Assembly: GCA_007131945.1 (NCBI GenBank)
Contig: SLPP01000062.1
Coordinates: 1-9,246, forward strand
DNA: 9,246 nucleotides
Source of the DNA: Paracoccaceae bacterium
GTDB lineage: Bacteria; Pseudomonadota; Alphaproteobacteria; Rhodobacterales; Rhodobacteraceae
Reading direction: 5' to 3'
The first letter of the stretch is position 1, and the number at the start of each line of letters is the position of its first letter. The notes beneath the pieces were generated by a model. The model had not been told where the DNA came from. It searched no databases and saw only the letters and a list, made by a program, of their open reading frames with translations. Below, piece after piece: positions 1 through 5,595 of the stretch. The position numbers and the translations under genes are program-made.

Positions 1-1084
1 TGACATGGCCCATATGGGCGAGCCGGAACCAGGCGTCGGCCTCGGGCGTGCCGGGCTCGGCCATGCCCAGCCCGATGCCCAGCGTGAGCCCGGCCTCGTG
101 CTCGCACCAGCGGCGCAGGCGGGTGCCGTCGGGGCTGGCCAGCCGCATCGCGGTGACCGCGTGGCCGCGCGCGGCCGGGTCGGCGATGTTGAGCCGGAAC
201 GCGCCCTGCCGCGCCCAGGCCTCGCCCGCCGCCCAGACCGCGCCGGCCAGCCGCGCATGTCGCGCCCAGGCGGCCTCCAGCCCCTCCTCGTGCAGGAGCA
301 TGGTCAGCGATTCGCGCAGGCCGAAGAGGTGATGCGTGGGCGCCGTGCCGCCGAAGTACTGGTAGAACTGCGCGCCGAAGGCGCGCCGCTCCCAGTCCCA
401 GTAGGGCGTGCGCAGATCGGCGGTCCGGCCGGCCTCGCGCGCCTTGTCGGAAAACCAGACGAAGGCGAGCCCCGGCGGCACCATCAGCCCCTTCTGGCTG
501 GCCGCGACGGTGACATCGACGCCCCAGCCGTCCATGCGGTAGGCGTCGCAGCCCAGCGAGGCGATGCAGTCGACCATCAGCAGCGCCGGGTGGCCGAGGT
601 CATCGAGCACCCGGCGCATCGCGGCGATGTCGTTCCTCGCGCTCGAGGCGGTATCGACATGCGTCAGCGCCAGCGCCCTGATCCGGTGGTCGCGGTCGGC
701 CTCCAGCGCGGCACCGACGCGGTCGGGATCGGCCGGGGCGGCGCGACCGAAATCCAGCAGTTCGGCCGCGACCCCCATCTCCTGCATCGACTCGGCCCAG
801 CCGATCCCGAACCGCCCCGTGCCCAGCACCAGCGCCCGGTCGCCGCGCGAGAAGACATTGGCATTCGCCGCCTCCCAGCCGCCGTGGCCGTTGGCGATGT
901 AGAGCGCGACATGGCCGCCCGTGCCGGCGACCGCCTTCAGGTCCGGCCAGAGCGTGTCGACCATGTCGACCAGCGCGCCCTCGTAGATGTTCGGCGCGGG
1001 GCGGTGCATGGCGGCCAGCACCCGGTCGGGAATGACGGAGGGACCTGGGATGGCGAGATAGGGCCGGCCATGGGCGAGCGACAT
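1..1084 (-). CDS. Class V PLP-dependent aminotransferase (alanine/serine/aspartate--glyoxylate type), 3' end cut off
   Basis: Probably transfers an amino group from a small amino acid to glyoxylate or a similar 2-oxo acid, in the cytoplasm. 361 residues are visible; the frame is still open at the window edge. Family members run near 390-400 residues, so most of the protein is here. Visible landmarks are the N-terminal PGPS (13-16), the cofactor phosphate-binding turn ANGHGGWEAA (64-73), HVDTAS (142-147), the pyridine-nitrogen aspartate D172 in VDCIASLG, and the Schiff-base lysine K198 in AASQKG. The C-terminal half has the typical FGGTAPTHHLFGLRESL segment (244-260). The ATG at 1084 has an AGGTG ribosome site about 8 nt upstream and gives the normal family N terminus. 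It is divergent from ygfZ across about 137 nt. NGHG-W-EA instead of the usual SGT motif recalls aspartate-glyoxylate aminotransferases (BhcA), but the substrate cannot be fixed from sequence alone. Family assignment is firm; substrate is inference. Confidence 0.9.
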   Translation of the reverse strand, partial: MSLAHGRPYLAIPGPSVIPDRVLAAMHRPAPNIYEGALVDMVDTLWPDLKAVAGTGGHVALYIANGHGGWEAANANVFSRGDRALVLGTGRFGIGWAESMQEMGVAAELLDFGRAAPADPDRVGAALEADRDHRIRALALTHVDTASSARNDIAAMRRVLDDLGHPALLMVDCIASLGCDAYRMDGWGVDVTVAASQKGLMVPPGLAFVWFSDKAREAGRTADLRTPYWDWERRAFGAQFYQYFGGTAPTHHLFGLRESLTMLLHEEGLEAAWARHARLAGAVWAAGEAWARQGAFRLNIADPAARGHAVTAMRLASPDGTRLRRWCEHEAGLTLGIGLGMAEPGTPEADAWFRLAHMGHV

Positions 1085-1194
1085 CGGGGACACCTGAACA
1101 TGTGCAAGATCGGCGGCACCTTATGGCGCGCCCCGTTCGCGGTCAATCGGCCGCCGGCCCGGTCCGGGGGCTGTGCGCGGGCCGCGGGAAGGCC

Positions 1195-1200
1195 TATATC
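1195..1200 (+). promoter_or_regulatory. Possible -10 element for ygfZ
   Basis: TATATC lies 22 nt before the ygfZ ATG and is one of few AT-rich hexamers in this divergent gap. It would give a very short leader that just holds the ribosome site. No good -35 box sits 16-18 nt upstream, so this is weak. Confidence 0.25.
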
Positions 1201-1210
1201 GGGCGGGCAA

Positions 1211-1216
1211 AGGAGG
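1211..1216 (+). promoter_or_regulatory. Shine-Dalgarno that fixes the ygfZ start
   Basis: AGGAGG ends 5 nt before the ATG at 1222. It decides for this start over an in-frame ATG 120 nt upstream (1102), which would lie in the divergent gap and add residues without family character. Confidence 0.85.
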
Positions 1217-1221
1217 CCCCG

Positions 1222-2028
1222 ATGACCGAACCCGAGCTTGCCCCCGAAACCCGCTGCGCCCCCGATCCCGGCCGCGTGATCCTGCGCGTCGGCGGCCCCG
1301 ACCGGATCGCCTTCCTGCAGGGGCTGGTCACGCAGGACGTGAACCGGCTCGCCGAGCACGGCATCCTCTACGCCGCGCTGCTGACGCCGCAGGGCAAGTA
1401 CCTGGCCGACTTCTTCCTGCTCGACGCGCCCGAGGCGGTGCTGATCGACGTGGCGGCGCCGCTGGCCGACGATCTGGAACGGCGGCTCGCGCTCTACCGG
1501 CTGCGCTCGAAGGTGACGATCGAGCGGGTCGAGATGCCGGTGACCCGCGGCCTCGGCCAGGCGCCCGCCGGGGCGCTTGCCGATCCGCGCGATTCCTCGC
1601 TGGGCTGGCGGCTCTACGGCGCGGCGCTCGAACAGGGGCCGACGCCCGACTGGGACGCGCTGCGCATCGCCGCGCGGGTGCCCGAGGCGGGGGCGGAGCT
1701 GGTGCCGAACGAGAGCTTCATCCTCGAGCAAGGCTTCGAGCGGCTGGGCGGGGTCGATTTCCGCAAGGGCTGCTATGTCGGGCAGGAGGTCACCGCCCGG
1801 ATGCGCCACAAGACGACGCTGCGCAAGGGCCTCGTGCGCGTGCGGATTGAGGGGCGGGCGACGCCGGGCGAGGCGGTGCTGACCGGGGACGGCAAGCCGG
1901 CGGGCACCCTGCATACCGTCGCCGATGACCGTGGCCTTGCCTGGCTCCGATTTGACCGCGCCGAGGGGCCACTCCGCGCGGGCGATGCGCGCCTGGCCGC
2001 CGAACTCGACACCGCGCCGGCCAGCTGA
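1222..2028 (+). CDS. ygfZ: YgfZ/GcvT-like folate-binding protein, iron-sulfur cluster maintenance
   Basis: Member of the YgfZ (IBA57-like) family. These proteins bind tetrahydrofolate and help build or repair [4Fe-4S] clusters in enzymes such as the tRNA-modifying MiaB and radical-SAM proteins. The product has 268 residues, within the usual alphaproteobacterial size. The defining signature KGCYVGQEVTAR is at 182-193 with the conserved cysteine C184. The N-terminal half has the GcvT-like fold (DRIAFLQGLVTQDV near 26-39, then TPQGKYLADFFL), and the C terminus has the short beta-barrel part ending in LAAELDTAPAS. No signal peptide or membrane segment is seen, so it is cytosolic. It stands alone, divergent from the aminotransferase and convergent with the cyclodeaminase-family gene. 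Nearby on the same strand is an iron-sulfur photolyase, but the genes are not in one operon, so a link is only speculation. Confidence 0.95.
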   Translation: MTEPELAPETRCAPDPGRVILRVGGPDRIAFLQGLVTQDVNRLAEHGILYAALLTPQGKYLADFFLLDAPEAVLIDVAAPLADDLERRLALYRLRSKVTIERVEMPVTRGLGQAPAGALADPRDSSLGWRLYGAALEQGPTPDWDALRIAARVPEAGAELVPNESFILEQGFERLGGVDFRKGCYVGQEVTARMRHKTTLRKGLVRVRIEGRATPGEAVLTGDGKPAGTLHTVADDRGLAWLRFDRAEGPLRAGDARLAAELDTAPAS

Positions 2029-2257
2029 TCACGGTCCGCCGTCAGCGCCGCCATCGCCCCTCGCAAGCCCGGCGCAATTCGGCGCGACCGTCCGTGCGGG
2101 CCTCCCGGGCTCCCGAGAGAAAGTTTCGTTACGGTTAACGGGCGCGTTTAGTCATCTTATTTCAGTGGCTTGGTGAAGTGCACAAATTTGTGCACGTGTC
2201 ACTCTACCGCCGGATGATACGCTTCCGCACCCGGGCCGGCCGCCACCGATGCCGGTT
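2029..2257. other. Convergent intergenic gap with an AT-rich island
   Basis: This 229-nt gap between two gene ends is longer than needed for termination. Its middle (about 2116-2200) is clearly richer in A/T than the surroundings. It holds an imperfect palindrome, CGTTA-CGGT-TAACG (2127-2140), and the 18-bp perfect palindrome listed separately. I see no convincing coding frame and no hairpin followed by a T run. A frame opening with GTG at 2178 runs on antisense to the next gene and has no ribosome site, so I do not call it. A small RNA or regulator-binding site would fit but is not shown. Confidence 0.6.
2178..2195. repeat. Perfect 18-bp palindrome, candidate operator
   Basis: GTGCACAAATTTGTGCAC reads the same on both strands with no mismatch. 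The flanking bases (A on the left, G on the right) do not continue the symmetry. It sits in the AT-rich island between two converging genes, about 150 nt past the ygfZ stop and about 60 nt past the stop of the cyclodeaminase-family gene. The size and symmetry fit a dimeric helix-turn-helix repressor site, but no promoter could be tied to it. As RNA it would make only a short hairpin and no T run follows, so it is not an obvious terminator. Confidence 0.6.
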
Positions 2258-3187
2258 TCACCCTGTCTGCGCCGCCCTCCAGCGCGTCAGGATCATCCGC
2301 GCGGTCATCAGGTCCAGATGCGCGCCGCCGCCATTCTTGAAGAGCGTGATCTCCTCCTCCGACCGCCGCCCGGCGCGGCCGGCGACAAGGTCGTGGAAGT
2401 CGCCCTGCACATCCGCCTTGGAAATCACCCCCGCCGCCATCGGGATCATCAACTCGCCGATATGGCCGATCGTGGTGGCGCGGCTGTCGACGAAGATCCG
2501 CGCGCGCCGCAGCGCCGCGTCATCCGCCTCGCGCATCTCGGGCGTGAAGGCGCCGATCAGGTCGAGATGCTGGCCCGGCTGCAGCCAGTCGCCGCGCAGG
2601 ATCGGCTCGCGCGCCATGGTGCAGGTGGCGACGATCTCGGCCGCCTTCACCGCCGCCTCGAGGTCGGTCGCGGTGCGCGTGCCGGGATGGCGCGCGGCCA
2701 GTGCCTCGGCCTGCTCGGGCCGCCGCGCCCAGACGGTCACTTCCAGCCCCTCGATCAGCGCGCCATAGGCCTCGATCAGCGACGCGGCGACGGTGCCGGC
2801 GCCGACGATCAGGAGCCGTTTCGCGCCCTTCCGCGCCAGCAGCCGCGCGCCGAGCAGCGAGTCGCCCGCCGTCTTCCAGCGCGTCACCAGCCCGTTGTCG
2901 ATCACCGCCTCGACCTCGCCCGTCGCGTCGTCGAAGACCAGCATCGCACCGTGGATGCTGGGCCGGCCGGCCGCCGGGTTGCCCGGAAAGACCGTCACCG
3001 ACTTCACGCCCACGCCCAGCCCGTCGATCCACGCCGCCCGCGACAGCAGCCGGTCGTCGCCGCGCGCCAGCAGCACGTCGCGCAGATCGGCCGGCGGCAT
3101 CCGGTGGCCCTCGATCATCGCGTCGGTCAGCGCGACCCAGTCCATCAGCGGGTCGCATTCGGTGGCGGTCAGGTAGGGAATGGTCAT
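2258..3187 (-). CDS. Ornithine cyclodeaminase/mu-crystallin family protein, probable imine reductase
   Basis: The 309-residue product has the family's architecture: an N-terminal dimerisation/substrate half with the conserved lysine K62 in GVKSVTVFPGN, then a Rossmann NAD(P) domain with LLIVGAGTVAASL (125-137). The C-terminal KNGGGAHLDLMTA (284-296) is also typical. By recalled alignment to Pseudomonas putida ornithine cyclodeaminase, the arginine of the RTAA motif (R112) is a lysine here (WKTAGDS, K105). The catalytic aspartate (D228) is replaced by F214 in IGAFTPEMRE. Members without that aspartate tend to be ketimine, pyrroline-2-carboxylate or iminosuccinate reductases or alanine dehydrogenase-like, rather than true cyclodeaminases, so imine reduction is the better guess. 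The ATG at 3187 follows CGGAGGAG (3191-3198) closely; longer upstream frames run into the divergent promoter region. It is cytosolic and monocistronic here. Family is certain; substrate unknown. Confidence 0.93.
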   Translation of the reverse strand: MTIPYLTATECDPLMDWVALTDAMIEGHRMPPADLRDVLLARGDDRLLSRAAWIDGLGVGVKSVTVFPGNPAAGRPSIHGAMLVFDDATGEVEAVIDNGLVTRWKTAGDSLLGARLLARKGAKRLLIVGAGTVAASLIEAYGALIEGLEVTVWARRPEQAEALAARHPGTRTATDLEAAVKAAEIVATCTMAREPILRGDWLQPGQHLDLIGAFTPEMREADDAALRRARIFVDSRATTIGHIGELMIPMAAGVISKADVQGDFHDLVAGRAGRRSEEEITLFKNGGGAHLDLMTARMILTRWRAAQTG

Positions 3188-3206
3188 GCGCTCCTCCGTT
3201 TGTCGC

Positions 3207-3235
3207 ACCCTGTGACCCGGGCGGCGGGCTGTCAA
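3207..3235 (-). promoter_or_regulatory. Sigma-70-type promoter for the cyclodeaminase-family gene
   Basis: On the minus strand a perfect -35 box TTGACA (3235-3230) is followed after 17 nt by CAGGGT (3212-3207), which keeps the A at position 2 and T at position 6 of a -10 box. Transcription would start near 3200, leaving a leader of roughly 13 nt that contains the ribosome site. The -35 is strong, the -10 is poor, as often in GC-rich alphaproteobacteria. Confidence 0.45.
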
Positions 3236-3252
3236 TCGCTGGACCCGCCGCC
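3220..3252. repeat. 9-bp inverted repeat around the divergent promoters
   Basis: GGCGGCGGG (3220-3228) and CCCGCCGCC (3244-3252) are exact reverse complements separated by 15 nt. The minus-strand -35 box lies in the spacer and one arm lies in the spacer of that promoter, so a protein bound here would cover RNA polymerase contacts. A chance match is possible because simple GGC repeats are common at this base composition. Confidence 0.4.
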
Positions 3253-3267
3253 ACCGCCGACTATCTG
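3240..3267 (+). promoter_or_regulatory. Possible promoter for the SDR-photolyase operon
   Basis: TGGACC (4 of 6 to the -35 consensus) at 3240-3245 is followed after 16 nt by TATCTG at 3262-3267. The start would fall near 3274, just before the ribosome site. It is back to back with the minus-strand promoter. Weak matches; only the position supports it. Confidence 0.27.
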
Positions 3268-3290
3268 GACGCGACGGGAAGGGGGCCGGC

Positions 3291-3953
3291 ATGCGGGTAC
3301 TCATCATCGGCGCCTCGGGCGGGATCGGCGCGGCATTGGCTGCGGAAGCCGAGTCGCGCGGGTCCGAGGTCACGCGGCTGTCGCGAAGCGCGCACGGTCT
3401 GGACGTGACCGACGAGGCGAGCATCGCCGCGCATCTGGCTGCGCTCACGGGGTCCTTCGACGCGATCTGGGTCGCGACCGGCGCGCTTGAGATCGGTCCG
3501 CACGGCCCCGAGAAGGCGCTGCGCGACCTCTCGCCCGACGCCTTCGCCGCGCAGTTCGCGCTCAACGCGACCGGCCCGGCGCTGGTGCTGAAGCACGGCG
3601 CGCATCTCTTGCCGCGTCGCGGCCGCGCGGTCTTCGCCGCATTCTCGGCGCGGGTGGGCTCGATCGGCGACAACCGGGCAGGGGGCTGGTATTCCTACCG
3701 GGCCGCGAAGGCCGCGCTCAATCAGATCGTCCACACCGCGGCGATCGAGCTTGCCCGCACGCATCGCGACCTGATCTGCGTCGCGCTGCATCCCGGAACG
3801 GTCGCCACCGCCTTCACCGAAAAGTATCTCGGCCGCCACCCCGCGGTCCCGCCCGCCGAGGCCGCGCGCAACCTCTGGTCGGTGATCGACGGCCTGACGC
3901 CGGCCGAGACCGGGCGCTTTTTCGACTGGGCGGGCAAGGAGGTTCCTTGGTGA
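3291..3953 (+). CDS. Short-chain dehydrogenase/reductase (C-factor/CsgA-like SDR)
   Basis: NAD(P)-dependent oxidoreductase of the classical SDR type, 220 residues, a little shorter than the usual 250. The nucleotide-binding glycine motif GASGGIG is at 7-13, directly at the N terminus. The catalytic set is complete: N92 in ALNATGP, S119 in FSARVGS, Y136 and K140 in YSYRAAK. PGTVATAF after the active site and the short C terminus resemble C-factor-like SDRs. The substrate is not predictable. The ATG at 3291 follows GGAAGGGGG (3277-3285) and starts exactly at the first beta strand. The stop overlaps the photolyase start by 4 nt, so the two are cotranscribed and probably translationally coupled. 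The pairing of an SDR with this photolyase type is, from memory, common in related bacteria, suggesting a shared light or stress role, which is inference. Confidence 0.92.
   Translation: MRVLIIGASGGIGAALAAEAESRGSEVTRLSRSAHGLDVTDEASIAAHLAALTGSFDAIWVATGALEIGPHGPEKALRDLSPDAFAAQFALNATGPALVLKHGAHLLPRRGRAVFAAFSARVGSIGDNRAGGWYSYRAAKAALNQIVHTAAIELARTHRDLICVALHPGTVATAFTEKYLGRHPAVPPAEAARNLWSVIDGLTPAETGRFFDWAGKEVPW
3936..3942 (+). promoter_or_regulatory. Internal Shine-Dalgarno that fixes the photolyase start
   Basis: AAGGAGG lies inside the last codons of the SDR gene, 7 nt before GTG at 3950 and only 4 nt before an in-frame TTG at 3947. Spacing and codon preference favour GTG, giving the classic GTGA stop-start overlap. 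Confidence 0.8.
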
Positions 3954-5476
3954 GCCGGCTGGTCCTGGTCCTCGGTGACCAGCTGACGATGGGCGCGGGC
4001 GCGTTGGCGCGGGCCGAGAAGGACCGCGACCTCGTGGTGATGGCCGAGGTCATGGACGAGGCCACCTATGTTCGCCATCACCCGAAGAAGATCATCCTGG
4101 TCCTTGCCGCCATGCGCCGATTCGCCGAGGCGTTGCGCGCGGATGGCTGGCGCGTCGCCTATACCCGGCTCGATGACGAGGCGGGCGCGGGCTCGATCGC
4201 GGGCGAACTGCTGCGCCGCGCCGAGGCCGAGGGCATCGAGCGCGTCCTCGCCACCCGGCCCGGCGAGTGGCGGCTGCGCCAGCTGCTGGAAGACCTGCCG
4301 CTGAAGGTGACCGTCCTGCCCGACGATCGCTTCCTCTGTCCGCCCGACGATTTCGCCGACTGGGCCCGAGGGCGCAAGACCCTGCGGATGGAGCATTTCT
4401 ACCGCATGATGCGCCGGCGGACCGGGTTCCTGATGGAAGGCGACGAACCGGCCGGCGGGAAGTGGAACTTCGACCACGAGAACCGCAAGCCCGCCACCGA
4501 CGACCTGCTGCGCGAGGCCCCGCCGATGCACGACCCCTGCGCGGTGACGCGGGAGGTGATCGCGCTCGTCAAGGACCGCTTCCCGGACCATTTCGGCGAT
4601 CCCGAACCCTTCTGGTTCGCCACCGACCGTCAGGGCGCGCTGGAATGCCTGCGGGATTTCGTGAAGAATCATCTGCCCGATTTCGGCACGTATCAGGACG
4701 CGATGCTGGCGGGCGATCCGTTCCTGCACCACGCGCTGATCGCGCCCTATCTCAACCTCGGCCTCCTGACCCCGCGCGAGGTCTGCGAGGGCGCGCAGGA
4801 CGCCTATCGGGCGGGCGACGTGCCGATCAACTCGGCCGAGGGCTTCATCCGACAGATCCTCGGCTGGCGCGAATATGTCCGCGGCATCTACGACCTGCAC
4901 GGGCCGGGCTACGCCGAACAGAACGCGCTCGGCCATGACCGCGACCTGCCGGGCTTCTACTGGGACGGGCGGACCGACATGGCCTGCATCGCGGCGGTGG
5001 TCGCGCAGACCCGCGAACACGCCTATGCCCACCACATCCAGCGGCTGATGGTGACGGGCAATCTCGCGCTCCTCGCCGGGGTCGATCCTGCACAGGTCCA
5101 CGACTGGTACCTCTCGGTCTATGCCGACGCCTATGAGTGGGTCGAGGCGCCGAACACGATCGGCATGTCGCAATTCGCCGATGGCGGGCAGCTCGGCTCG
5201 AAACCCTATGTCTCCTCGGGCGCCTATATCGACCGGATGTCGGACTATTGCGGCGCCTGCGCCTACCGGGTGAAGGAGAAGACCGGCGCGCGCGCCTGTC
5301 CCTTCAACCTCCTCTACTGGCACTTCCTCGACCGCCACCGCCCGCGCTTCGAGGGCAACCCCCGCATGGCGCAGATGTACCGGACCTGGGACCGGATGGA
5401 CCCGGACCGCCGCAGGACGGTGCTGGCCGAGGCCGGGGACTGGCTCGCCCGGCTCGACCGGGGCGAGGCGGTCTGA
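3950..5476 (+). CDS. Iron-sulfur bacterial cryptochrome/(6-4) photolyase (FeS-BCP, PhrB/CryB family)
   Basis: FAD protein of the prokaryotic iron-sulfur cryptochrome/photolyase group. Members repair UV (6-4) photoproducts in blue light (Agrobacterium PhrB) or act in light signalling (Rhodobacter CryB). The 508 residues match the family. The N-terminal alpha/beta antenna domain begins LVLVLGDQL; the helical FAD domain covers the second half. Four cysteines, C346, C434, C437 and C450, are placed exactly like the [4Fe-4S] ligands of Agrobacterium PhrB (350, 438, 441, 454), a constant shift of 4. The histidine pair H361-H362 in AHHIQRLMVTGN has the same shift relative to PhrB H365/H366, which argues for kept repair activity. 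Other family marks are MEHFYRMMRRRTG and WVEAPNTIGMSQFADGG. The antenna is probably 6,7-dimethyl-8-ribityllumazine, known for the family. It is the second gene of the SDR operon with a 4-nt overlap. Distinguishing repair enzyme from pure sensor is not possible from sequence. Confidence 0.95.
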   Translation: MSRLVLVLGDQLTMGAGALARAEKDRDLVVMAEVMDEATYVRHHPKKIILVLAAMRRFAEALRADGWRVAYTRLDDEAGAGSIAGELLRRAEAEGIERVLATRPGEWRLRQLLEDLPLKVTVLPDDRFLCPPDDFADWARGRKTLRMEHFYRMMRRRTGFLMEGDEPAGGKWNFDHENRKPATDDLLREAPPMHDPCAVTREVIALVKDRFPDHFGDPEPFWFATDRQGALECLRDFVKNHLPDFGTYQDAMLAGDPFLHHALIAPYLNLGLLTPREVCEGAQDAYRAGDVPINSAEGFIRQILGWREYVRGIYDLHGPGYAEQNALGHDRDLPGFYWDGRTDMACIAAVVAQTREHAYAHHIQRLMVTGNLALLAGVDPAQVHDWYLSVYADAYEWVEAPNTIGMSQFADGGQLGSKPYVSSGAYIDRMSDYCGACAYRVKEKTGARACPFNLLYWHFLDRHRPRFEGNPRMAQMYRTWDRMDPDRRRTVLAEAGDWLARLDRGEAV

Positions 5477-5532
5477 CCCGCTCGCCGGCGCCGCGCGAGG
5501 CCGCTTCCCGCCCGTCAAGGTCGCTTCCGGCG

Positions 5533-5560
5533 TTTCGCGCGCCCACCAGCGCGCTAGGCT
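5533..5560 (+). promoter_or_regulatory. Possible promoter for the MttB-family gene
   Basis: TTTCGC (5533-5538), a 16-nt spacer and TAGGCT (5555-5560) precede the ATG at 5596 by about 35 nt. TAGGCT keeps the T, A and final T of a -10 box; the -35 is poor. The 119-nt gap after the photolyase stop is long enough for a separate promoter. It shows no clear terminator. Confidence 0.3.
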
Positions 5561-5595
5561 GGGGCGGCAGCGGTCGGGCAACGGCGAGGGCGGAT

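Noticed and set aside
5..1225. 406-codon plus-strand open frame across the aminotransferase gene
   Set aside because: It is antisense to a gene with clear class V aminotransferase motifs; its translation is rich in Arg, Gly and Pro and has no recognisable domain. Long antisense frames are expected at this GC content.
2178..2768. Possible gene opening with GTG at the 18-bp palindrome
   Set aside because: No ribosome site, and nearly all of it is antisense to the cyclodeaminase-family gene with Arg/Ser/Ala-rich translation.
5137..5595. In-frame upstream extension of the MttB-family gene into the photolyase gene
   Set aside because: It would overlap the photolyase by over 300 nt in another frame and has no family similarity; ATG 5596 has a ribosome site and gives the normal N terminus.
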